NCBI GenBank assembly: GCA_934096985.1
Contig: CAKONC010000003.1
Span: 62,001-126,000 of the forward strand
Direction of reading: 5' to 3'
DNA from: an uncultured Bacilli bacterium
Lineage (GTDB): Bacteria; Bacillota_I; Bacilli_A; RF39; UBA660
DNA length: 64,000 bases
Position 1 is the first letter of the stretch, and the number at the start of each line of letters is the position of its first letter. The notes below the pieces were generated by a model. It saw only the letters and a program-made list of their open reading frames with translations. It was not told where the DNA came from and ran no database searches. Made by a program: the position numbers and the translations under genes. Positions 27,321-34,837 of the stretch are shown here, piece by piece.

Positions 27321-28400
27321 ATGAAAAATAAAACAAAAAATATAGTTACAATAATTGGTTCATTTTTTATTGGAGTAATGCTTACAATTGCAACTTTCTA
27401 TAACTACCCTACTTTGATAAATCAAAATAAAACAGTTTATGAAAAAAATGTTACAATTACTGATACTGGTTTGTCTGAGTCAGTTAGTAAAGTTTACAAT
27501 AGTGTAGCAATTATTTCAAATTATGTTAATGATGAGTTATATGCATCAGGAAGTGGCTTCATTTATAAAATTGATGGAAACGATACTTATATAATTACAA
27601 ATCATCACGTTATCGAAAATGGTCAAACATTTAAAGTAACTTATTCAAATAACAAAAGTATAGACGCAGTTTTAGTTGGTAGTGATGAATATACAGATAT
27701 TGCAGTTTTAAAAGTTGCTACTGTAGATGGTTATAATGCAGTTACTATAGGAGAAAGTGATAAGGTAAATCCCGGAGATACAACATTTGTCTTAGGAACT
27801 CCACTTGATAGTACTTACTCATTTACTGTTACAAGAGGAATTATTTCTGGTAAAGAAAGACTTGTTGAAGTAAGTAGCTCTAACAATAATGATTTTGTTA
27901 TAAATGTAATGCAAACTGATGCAGCGGTTAACTCTGGTAATAGTGGTGGTCCACTTTGTAATGCTAATGGTGAAGTTATAGGAGTTGTTAATGCTAAACT
28001 TTCCGGAACAGGAATCGAAGGTATGGGATTTGCTATTCCTATTGAAACAGCCACGAAAAAAGCCGATGAAATTATAAGTAATAAAGTTACTGAATATCCA
28101 TACATAGGTGTTTCAATTGCAAATGTTAGTAATCTAAAAAATTCTTTTAAATATCAAAATATTACAGTAAGTAATGGTGTTTATGTTGTAAGTATTGAAA
28201 AAAGCTCTCCTGCCTATGGCAAACTTGAAAATGGTGACATCATTGTTAAAGTAAATGATGTAGATGTGAGTAATATAGCCTACTTTAGATATGAACTATA
28301 TAAATGTAATGTAAATGATGAAATTACTATTACTGTTTTACGTAACAATAAAGAAAAAGATATAAAAATTAAATTAACTGCAAAAAATAAAAATATTTAA
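27321..28400 (+). CDS. HtrA/DegP-type membrane-anchored serine protease
   Basis: A 359-residue S1C protease with an N-terminal membrane anchor (about 8-27), a trypsin-like domain with catalytic triad H96 (TNHHV), D126 (YTDIAVL) and S208 (GNSGGP), and one PDZ domain (about 260-355, with the GVYVVSI and LENGDIIVKVND strands). It degrades misfolded envelope proteins outside the membrane. AAGGAGG precedes ATG. It follows the two-component operon and carries its own copy of the TTTAAG box, so it is very likely a target of that system. Confidence 0.93.
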   Translation: MKNKTKNIVTIIGSFFIGVMLTIATFYNYPTLINQNKTVYEKNVTITDTGLSESVSKVYNSVAIISNYVNDELYASGSGFIYKIDGNDTYIITNHHVIENGQTFKVTYSNNKSIDAVLVGSDEYTDIAVLKVATVDGYNAVTIGESDKVNPGDTTFVLGTPLDSTYSFTVTRGIISGKERLVEVSSSNNNDFVINVMQTDAAVNSGNSGGPLCNANGEVIGVVNAKLSGTGIEGMGFAIPIETATKKADEIISNKVTEYPYIGVSIANVSNLKNSFKYQNITVSNGVYVVSIEKSSPAYGKLENGDIIVKVNDVDVSNIAYFRYELYKCNVNDEITITVLRNNKEKDIKIKLTAKNKNI

Positions 28401-28428
28401 GTTTCATTTAAGGCCTATATTATATTAT
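28396..28428 (+). promoter_or_regulatory. Third response-regulator box and promoter
   Basis: TTTAAG (28396-28401) and TTTAAG (28407-28412), again 11 bp apart, with TATTAT (28423-28428) exactly 10 bp downstream. It drives the thioredoxin-fold gene at 28543 through a leader of about 110 nt. The first half-site overlaps the htrA stop codon. The leader contains an unused AGAAAGGAG at about 28440 with no start codon near it. Confidence 0.65.
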
Positions 28429-28542
28429 TAAATTGTGATAGAAAGGAGAATAAAATATAAGATAAAAAAATAAATTAAAAATTAATAATTAATGATTTAA
28501 AATAATTTTTTCAAAAACTACTACTTTGAAAGGAGGTGGGAT

Positions 28543-28782
28543 ATGAAGATACAGATTATCGGGGAAAATTCAAGTAATCGTATGAAACTCTTAAAAAACC
28601 TTAATAAAGTCACTAAAAACTCCGATATTGATATTGACATTGTTGTCGTAGACGATGAAAAAAGTTTAGAAAAATATAAAAATGTCAATAAACCAATATT
28701 TATAATAAACGATAAAATAATCAGTAATGGAAAAATTTTAACCGATAGAGAAATTAAAAATTATGTTAAAATATTTGCGTAA
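28543..28782 (+). CDS. Thioredoxin-fold protein lacking the CxxC motif
   Basis: A 79-residue protein that matches the small thioredoxin_3 (MTH895/TM0996-like) pattern: an opening strand KIQIIGE, a helix with KLLKNL, a strand with V-D-D, the cis-Pro strand NKPIFIINDKII and a closing G-K-I-L-T-x-x-EI-x-x-Y helix. The redox pair expected after the first strand (usually C-P-x-C) is replaced by S-S-N-R, so it cannot be a dithiol oxidoreductase. The ribosome-binding site AAAGGAGGTGGG is near perfect, implying high expression once induced. Confidence 0.65.
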   Translation: MKIQIIGENSSNRMKLLKNLNKVTKNSDIDIDIVVVDDEKSLEKYKNVNKPIFIINDKIISNGKILTDREIKNYVKIFA

Positions 28783-28817
28783 GTAATTAAAATATATATA
28801 AATAAATCTCACAATTC

Positions 28818-28857
28818 AAGGTTATTAACGATGTAAGTAAGTTAATAACCTTTTTCT
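28818..28857 (+). terminator. Terminator after the thioredoxin-fold gene
   Basis: A 12-bp stem AAGGTTATTAAC (28818-28829) / GTTAATAACCTT (28841-28852) runs into T residues. Confidence 0.85.
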
Positions 28858-28897
28858 TTTAAACTATGTTATAATTATTTGGTTGGAAGGTGCATAT

Positions 28898-30007
28898 ATG
28901 GGTAGTTATATAGATATAATTAAAACAGCGTTACTATTTTTTCCAGTAATAGCTTTTTTTATAAGTTTTCCTTTTATATTAATTGAATATCATAAATATG
29001 GTTCAATTTCTTTACTAAAAACTATTATTATTTATTCTTTTATACTTTACCTGTTATGTGCTTATTTTTTAATAATTTTACCACTACCAAAATTTAGTGA
29101 GGTAAAGGCACTTACAACTCCAAAAGTGCAGTTAATACCTTTTGAATTTATTATAGATTTTATTAAACATTCATCATTTAAAATAAATGACATTCATACT
29201 TATATTTCCGCTTTAAAAGAATCATATTTTTACGTTCCTTTATATAATATCTTTTTAACTTTACCATTTGGAATGTATTTAAAATATTATTTTAAATGTA
29301 GTTTCAAAAAAACTATATTTTTAACCTTTTGTTTAAGTTTATTTTTCGAACTAACGCAATTATCTGGTCTATATTTTATTTATCCGCGTGGATATAGACT
29401 ATTTGATGTAGATGATTTATTTTTAAATACTATTGGTGGAACTCTTGGTTATTTAATTATGAAACCATTATCTAAACTTCTTCCTAAACGTGAAGACATA
29501 GATTATAAAGCCATTGAAAAAGGAAAAAATATCTCTGGTTTAAGAAAACTTACAACAATATGCTTAGATTTATTTTTATTATCATTAATTCAAATTGTGT
29601 TTTATATTTTTTTAAGAAATTATAAATATACCCTTATAATCACAAGTCCTTTATATTATTTAATTTTACCCCTATTTTTTAAAGGTCAAACTTTTGCAGA
29701 AAATTTTTTAAATATTCAAGTTGTAGATTATGAAAATAATTACAAAGTTATGAAAACTTTGCTAAGAAGGATTTTGTTTTTTGCAATATACATTTTAATG
29801 CCTTTTATACTTTTTAAAATATATGGATTTATTCATTTAAAAAACAAATTTATTTTAGGAGTGCTTTTACTATTATGGGTATTTATTTTTGAATTTTCGT
29901 CATTTATAAAATTTTTGTTCACCAAAAAAGAGTTACCTTATGAAACTCTTAGCAAGACAAAATTATTAAGTACAGTCAAACATAACCCAACATCAAATAA
30001 TAATTAA
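28898..30007 (+). CDS. VanZ-RDD fusion membrane protein
   Basis: A 369-residue protein starting at ATG 28898 (GGAAGGTG 5 nt upstream). Residues 1 to about 200 form a VanZ-like domain (several helices, IILPLP, Q-x-IPF, LPFG and the FELTQL-x8-RGYRLFDVDDLFLNTIGG segment typical of VanZ). Residues about 210-340 form an RDD domain (helices flanking FKGQTFAENFLNIQVVD). VanZ proteins affect lipid II/teichoplanin susceptibility; RDD proteins include transporters. The joined function is unknown. Confidence 0.85.
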   Translation: MGSYIDIIKTALLFFPVIAFFISFPFILIEYHKYGSISLLKTIIIYSFILYLLCAYFLIILPLPKFSEVKALTTPKVQLIPFEFIIDFIKHSSFKINDIHTYISALKESYFYVPLYNIFLTLPFGMYLKYYFKCSFKKTIFLTFCLSLFFELTQLSGLYFIYPRGYRLFDVDDLFLNTIGGTLGYLIMKPLSKLLPKREDIDYKAIEKGKNISGLRKLTTICLDLFLLSLIQIVFYIFLRNYKYTLIITSPLYYLILPLFFKGQTFAENFLNIQVVDYENNYKVMKTLLRRILFFAIYILMPFILFKIYGFIHLKNKFILGVLLLLWVFIFEFSSFIKFLFTKKELPYETLSKTKLLSTVKHNPTSNNN

Positions 30008-30023
30008 GAAAACACACGTTACC

Positions 30024-30052
30024 AAAAAAGGCCCATATTTATGGGCTTTTTT
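30024..30052. terminator. Bidirectional terminator
   Basis: GCCCAT (30031-30036) / ATGGGC (30041-30046) flanked by A and T runs, between convergent genes. Confidence 0.85.
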
Positions 30053-30053
30053 A

Positions 30054-30911
30054 TTATTTAACACTTAAATAAGATAATAAAATTAAATTTAGTACTGTAA
30101 GAATTATAATTAACCATTTTGTATAATTTACTTTCTCTTTGAAAATTATTTTTGCAAGAAGTATAGCTATAATAATAGAACAAGAACTTAAACTTGATAT
30201 AATTACTACATTACCAGTTTTTAAAGCTAGCCTTAATAAAATCATTGAAATAACCTCTAAAGATTCCATTATTAAAACTTCTTTTTTACTTTTAAATTTG
30301 TTTAAATTAAGTAAATATAATTTATTAATTAATAAAAGAATTAAGACTATTGAAAATATACTTGTTATACCAGAATAAAATGTTATTGACATAGTATCAC
30401 TAATTTTATCTGTTACTACTTTATTTATAAATGTTGCACTTCCGTTTGAAAATAAATAACCAAAGGCATAAATTGTTCCAAGACTTTTTTCTCTTCCCTT
30501 TTTATCATATGTTAATAAAATGTTTAAAAGTAAAATTATAAATACTAATATAATTTGAGAAAATTTAAGTCTTTCACTAGGCAAAAATATGCTTGAAAGT
30601 ATAAGAACCCAGATAATTTTGGAACGCATTACAACAGATACTTTTGACACATTACCATTTTTAAAAGCCATAACAGAAAAATAATAGCCTATCGAAGATA
30701 ATAATGATACTGGCAAAACTAAAAAAAGATTCTTAAATGAAAATATAAAATCTTTATCTAAAAATATAAGACCTAAAATGGTCTCAAATACACCGAAAGT
30801 TAAACAACCAAATGCCCAAAATTTTAAATCATCTTTTTCTGAAGCACTCTTTTCAATAATGTCTAGAACACCACTTATAATAATTATTATAAAAACATAT
30901 AAAAGCCACAT
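30054..30911 (-). CDS. EamA-type (DMT superfamily) transporter
   Basis: A 285-residue protein with about ten membrane helices in two halves and the short loops typical of EamA permeases; NGNVSKVSVVMRSK and TGNVVIISSLSS are the equivalent helix-loop segments of the two repeats. Such proteins export or import small metabolites; the substrate is not readable. It starts 3 bp after the stop of a second, related gene, so the two probably form a heteromeric pair. Confidence 0.8.
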   Translation of the reverse strand: MWLLYVFIIIIISGVLDIIEKSASEKDDLKFWAFGCLTFGVFETILGLIFLDKDFIFSFKNLFLVLPVSLLSSIGYYFSVMAFKNGNVSKVSVVMRSKIIWVLILSSIFLPSERLKFSQIILVFIILLLNILLTYDKKGREKSLGTIYAFGYLFSNGSATFINKVVTDKISDTMSITFYSGITSIFSIVLILLLINKLYLLNLNKFKSKKEVLIMESLEVISMILLRLALKTGNVVIISSLSSCSIIIAILLAKIIFKEKVNYTKWLIIILTVLNLILLSYLSVK

Positions 30912-30914
30912 AAC

Positions 30915-31766
30915 CTACACCTTTATTAATATAACCCCAATTATAATAACAATACTAATAATTAGTTTAAAAATAAAATCTTTTTTATTTTTGTTTGTAA
31001 AATATTCATAAATTGTATTTGTTATCATTGATAAAGTAAGAAGTGGTGCTACTACAGAAACATTACCATATTCATATGCTTTTACCGAAGAAATTAACAT
31101 CATACTCCATAAAAATGCAGATAAAATGAATTTTGGTTTATCATATAAACTAAATTCTTTAGAAAGTTTTTTAAAAGAATATTTACCAAATATAAAAATA
31201 TATATTGAGGGAATAAAAACAGTCAGAACTGTATAAAAAGCAATATTAAAATTACTAGAAATATTAACATTTATAAGCATGGCAACCGCAAATAAAAAAT
31301 TTGATATAAAACACATTATAAAGTATTTATTAAATGAAATTTTGCCATTATTATAAGCAAGTAAAATGTTGGCAAAAATAATTATAATAGCGCCAAAAAC
31401 TTTTTTAAATGCAAAAGGTTCTTTTAAAAAGATAAATCCAAATATGACAAGAAAAACACTAGATAGTTGTTTTAACATAGAAAATGTTGAAGGATTAAGC
31501 CCATATCTTGCTTCTGTATTAAGTCTATCTGTAACAGCATAAATAATAGTTACGATAAAAATTGTTAAGTAAATACTTTTATTTGATGGTAGTTTAAATT
31601 CAAAAAATGGTATTAAAAGACAAGCAAAAAACGCAGAAAAAAGTTCTAGCAATATAGTTAAAGCTCCCGCATCTTTTGCATTACGATTTGCTTTTTTAAA
31701 TTCTTGTGCAAAGAAAAGAGAAACTATTAAATATAAAATAACCCAAAACATATAATTTTTTGTCAT
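30915..31766 (-). CDS. EamA-type (DMT superfamily) transporter, second copy
   Basis: A 283-residue, ten-helix protein related to its downstream partner. The start is ATG 31766, chosen for the GGAG 6 nt upstream rather than the ATG nine codons earlier. Conserved pieces are FFEFKLPSNK, ARYGLNPSTFSMLKQLSSVF, YEYGNVSVVAPLL. Paired tandem EamA/SMR-like genes often act together. It is first in the pair. Confidence 0.8.
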   Translation of the reverse strand: MTKNYMFWVILYLIVSLFFAQEFKKANRNAKDAGALTILLELFSAFFACLLIPFFEFKLPSNKSIYLTIFIVTIIYAVTDRLNTEARYGLNPSTFSMLKQLSSVFLVIFGFIFLKEPFAFKKVFGAIIIIFANILLAYNNGKISFNKYFIMCFISNFLFAVAMLINVNISSNFNIAFYTVLTVFIPSIYIFIFGKYSFKKLSKEFSLYDKPKFILSAFLWSMMLISSVKAYEYGNVSVVAPLLTLSMITNTIYEYFTNKNKKDFIFKLIISIVIIIGVILIKV

Positions 31767-31848
31767 ATCTGCTCCATTATTATTATAATTCATTTTTATT
31801 CATTTACTTATAATATTTTTGATTATTTACAGTAAAATGAAAAAAGAA

Positions 31849-31950
31849 CTAATTTAGTTCTCTTCCATCCCACTCAACTATTGTAAATCCGACCCTTTTT
31901 TGATTAATTAATTTTTGCTCTTTTACAGCAATTTTTTCTTTATATAATAT
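31849..31950 (-). pseudogene. Orphan C-terminal gene remnant with terminator
   Basis: Directly downstream of the endolysin stop, and in the same frame, the minus strand encodes a clean tail: IAVKEQKLINQKRVGF then TIVEWDGRELN and TAG at 31849. It has no start codon. It is either the continuation of a longer ancestral lysin gene beyond a new TAA or the 3' end of an unrelated deleted gene. An AGAAC/GTTCT hairpin with six T residues at its end serves as terminator. Confidence 0.3.
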
Positions 31951-32784
31951 TTATAATTTGACAGCATACTCTAAATCTTTATCTTTTAAACATATATATC
32001 CACTTGGAGTTTTTGCCCAAATTGAATCATTGTTAATAATCATGTTTGCAGTAAAAATAGTTCCTTTTTTGTATAATGCTCTTGAATTATCATTTTTATA
32101 AACACTATTTTCTTTTCCATTTCTAGTTAAATCCTTAACTTTTTTTACTGCATAATTTACACCAGGTCCAGTTCTTACATACATATTATAAAGCGTTTTA
32201 TAATTACCAACTGAGTAAGCACTTTCCGGTTCAACTTTTACTTCACTAATTTTTTTGAATATATAATTTTTATTTTGAGGTTGATAATATGTATTTACAA
32301 TTTTAGTGTTATCACTTATCACCATATATTTTGTGGGATCTACAGAATTATTTAGTCCATTTCCTCCGAGTTCATAGTGCCATGATGCATCAATACTATT
32401 TTTAGTATCGTACACAGCAACTTCAAAATCCAAATGTGCTTTCACTCCACCTGTAGTACCATCATTAAATAAAAAATCATTTTCCTTAAAGGTTTGTCCT
32501 ACTTTATAATTTATTATTCCATTTGGATGAGTCATCATAACTACTGCATATCTTTTTTTGCCATCAGCACAAACTACTTTATCATTTGATACTAGCCATA
32601 TTGTATAAGAGGCATTATTACGTACAAATATTTTAGCAACATATCCTGAAAATGGTGCATATATTTCCTTATAACCACTTCTTGCACTAACATCTAAAGC
32701 TTTTCTTCTTTTGTGAGAATAAGTGTTAACACCAAACCCTTGAGTTAAATAATAACTTTTTTTAGGAAATTTTAGATATTCCAT
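31951..32784 (-). CDS. Phage-type endolysin: M23-like peptidase plus SH3b
   Basis: A 277-residue protein starting at ATG 32784 (AAGGAGG 9 nt upstream). The N-terminal 150 residues read as an M23-like peptidoglycan peptidase of phage lysins: QGFGVNTYSHKRR then ALDVSARSG with His and Asp ligands, THPNG, and AHLDFEV where most M23 enzymes have HxH, so the last ligand position differs. The C-terminal 90 residues are an SH3b cell-wall-binding domain (NMYVRTGPG). It overlaps the holin gene upstream by 23 bp. Likely a leftover or co-opted lysis cassette. Confidence 0.75.
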   Translation of the reverse strand: MEYLKFPKKSYYLTQGFGVNTYSHKRRKALDVSARSGYKEIYAPFSGYVAKIFVRNNASYTIWLVSNDKVVCADGKKRYAVVMMTHPNGIINYKVGQTFKENDFLFNDGTTGGVKAHLDFEVAVYDTKNSIDASWHYELGGNGLNNSVDPTKYMVISDNTKIVNTYYQPQNKNYIFKKISEVKVEPESAYSVGNYKTLYNMYVRTGPGVNYAVKKVKDLTRNGKENSVYKNDNSRALYKKGTIFTANMIINNDSIWAKTPSGYICLKDKDLEYAVKL

Positions 32785-32953
32785 TTTCATCATCCTCCTT
32801 ATGGTTAAAATAATAAGTAAATACCATGCCTATTAACATAGTAATAGTTTCTATAGGGATTTCCTTTCGAATAGCAAGATAAGTAAAAACAAAGGTAGCC
32901 GCAAGAGAAATAACTGTCTTCACATTTGTAAGACAAAATAATAATCTTTTCAT
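32762..32953 (-). CDS. Holin-like small membrane protein
   Basis: A 63-residue protein with two membrane segments (about 8-27 and 31-48) and a charged, acidic C-terminus (HKEDDENG), the size and layout of phage holins. It overlaps the endolysin gene, the usual holin-lysin order. No other phage structural genes are in the window. Confidence 0.65.
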   Translation of the reverse strand: MKRLLFCLTNVKTVISLAATFVFTYLAIRKEIPIETITMLIGMVFTYYFNHKEDDENGISKIS

Positions 32954-33092
32954 TTTCTTCCTTTCTAAAATAATATATGATTTTATAAAATATGCAAGTA
33001 ATTAAAATATATCAAATAATGTAAAAATTTCATAAAACATTTCTATTTTATGAGAAAATAATATATAATATTATGTGAATATAGGAGTGAAA

Positions 33093-34820
33093 ATGTTTTT
33101 ATTTAAATTAGAAAGAAAATTGAAATCATATTCCAGATGGAATAAATGTTATACAAAAGAAGAAAGAAAAATGAAAGCAAAAGATGAAACAATTTATGAT
33201 TGCTTCTATAACTATGCAAGTAAACATCCAAAAGGTATAGCACTTAATTATTATAATAAAAAATTTACTTATGATAAAGTTTTAAAAATGATTGATAATG
33301 CTGCTCAAAGTTTAATTTACTTAGGTGTAGAAAAAATGGATATTGTCACTTTATTACTACCAAATATTCCTGAAGCAGTAACATTATTTTATGCACTAAA
33401 CAAAATCGGAGCGGTAAGCAATATGGTTCATCCACTATCAAGTAGTGAAGAAATTAAAAACATTTTAAAAAATAATGAAAGTAATATCATTGTATCCATT
33501 GATGCTTCTTTTGATAAACTTAAAAATATTACTGATGGAACAAAAGTCACAAAAATTATTGGTGTATCTGCTGCAAACTCATTACCATTTTTCTTAAAAA
33601 TTGGTTATAAATTAAAAATGTTTAATAAATTTACTATTCCGTGTGAAAACAATTATATAAGTTATAAAAACTTTTTAAAATATAAAAAATCTTTTGAATA
33701 TAAAAAGTATTATAACGTTATAGATAAACCCGCCTGCATATTACAAAGTGGTGGAACTACAGGAGTAAGTAAAGGTATCGTTTTATCTAATGGTAATTTT
33801 AATAGCCTAACAGTGCAAGAAATTATAATGCTTAAAAAACTAGAAAAAGGTGATAAAATACTTGCAATTATGCCAGTTTTTCACGGTTTTGGTTTAGCAC
33901 TTAGTATAAATTCTATGTTATGTTTAGGTCGTGAAGTAATTCTTATTCCAACATTTAAAGCCACAGAATTTAACAAAATAATCGAAAAATATAAACCTCA
34001 GATGATAATTGGTGTACCAACACTATATGAAGCACTACTTCAAAGTGATACGAAAGATTTATCATTTGTAAAATATGCTGTTGTAGGTGGTGACTCTTTA
34101 TCTAAGGACTTGGAACTTAGGATAAATGACTTTTTTAGAAATCATAATTCAAATGTTGAAATAAGTCAAGGGTATGGTATGACCGAATGTTTAGCAGGTG
34201 CTATAGCTAACTTTGATTATCATTATAAAACTGGAGCAATTGGTATACCAGGTCCAGGTAATGATGTTAAAATAGTTAAACCATTTACTCAAACTGAAGT
34301 TAGAAATAATGAAGATGGTGAAATATGTATTAGTGCTCCAACTGTTATGTTAGGATATCTCAATAATGAGGAAGAAACAAATAAAACTTTGCAAATTCAT
34401 AGAGATGGATATACATGGCTTCACACTGGTGATATTGGATATATTGATAACGATGGTATAATTTTTTACAAGCAAAGATTAAAAAGAATGATTATTTCTA
34501 GTGGCTATAATGTTTATCCTCAACATGTTGAAGAAGTTATTCAATCACATGATGCTGTGCTTACTTGTTCTGTTGTAGGAATTCCACATCCATATAAAGT
34601 TGAAGTTCCAAAAGCTTGTATAGTACTTAAAAATGATGTTATTGATAATCCCATATTACGTATGAATATTAAAAAATATGTAGAAAGTAAACTTGCTAAA
34701 TTTGAGTGGCCATATAAATATGACTTTAGAAAATCACTTCCTAAAACAAAAATGGGAAAAATAGATTTTAAAAAATTACAAAATGAAGAATTAGAAGAAA
34801 AAGAAAAGAAAGACGTTTAA
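33093..34820 (+). CDS. Acyl-CoA synthetase (AMP-dependent ligase), stand-alone
   Basis: A 575-residue adenylating enzyme. The start is ATG 33093 (AGGAG 5 nt upstream); an in-frame GTG six codons earlier is less likely. The P-loop-like motif SGGTTGVSKG begins near residue 219, GYGMTE and the hinge motif TGDIGYID follow, and the catalytic Lys of the C-terminal lid is in PKTKMGK (about residue 556). It activates a carboxylate, most likely a fatty acid, to acyl-AMP and acyl-CoA. A paralogue sits in the lipid operon at 58154, sharing NMVHPLSS and YN-x-YP segments. Confidence 0.9.
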   Translation: MFLFKLERKLKSYSRWNKCYTKEERKMKAKDETIYDCFYNYASKHPKGIALNYYNKKFTYDKVLKMIDNAAQSLIYLGVEKMDIVTLLLPNIPEAVTLFYALNKIGAVSNMVHPLSSSEEIKNILKNNESNIIVSIDASFDKLKNITDGTKVTKIIGVSAANSLPFFLKIGYKLKMFNKFTIPCENNYISYKNFLKYKKSFEYKKYYNVIDKPACILQSGGTTGVSKGIVLSNGNFNSLTVQEIIMLKKLEKGDKILAIMPVFHGFGLALSINSMLCLGREVILIPTFKATEFNKIIEKYKPQMIIGVPTLYEALLQSDTKDLSFVKYAVVGGDSLSKDLELRINDFFRNHNSNVEISQGYGMTECLAGAIANFDYHYKTGAIGIPGPGNDVKIVKPFTQTEVRNNEDGEICISAPTVMLGYLNNEEETNKTLQIHRDGYTWLHTGDIGYIDNDGIIFYKQRLKRMIISSGYNVYPQHVEEVIQSHDAVLTCSVVGIPHPYKVEVPKACIVLKNDVIDNPILRMNIKKYVESKLAKFEWPYKYDFRKSLPKTKMGKIDFKKLQNEELEEKEKKDV

Positions 34821-34831
34821 ATCTTTCTTTT
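34804..34831. terminator. Convergent-gene hairpin
   Basis: AAAAGAAAGA (34804-34813) / TCTTTCTTTT (34822-34831). The T-rich tract is better on the minus strand, but it could serve both converging genes. Confidence 0.5.
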
Positions 34832-34837
34832 AATTTG

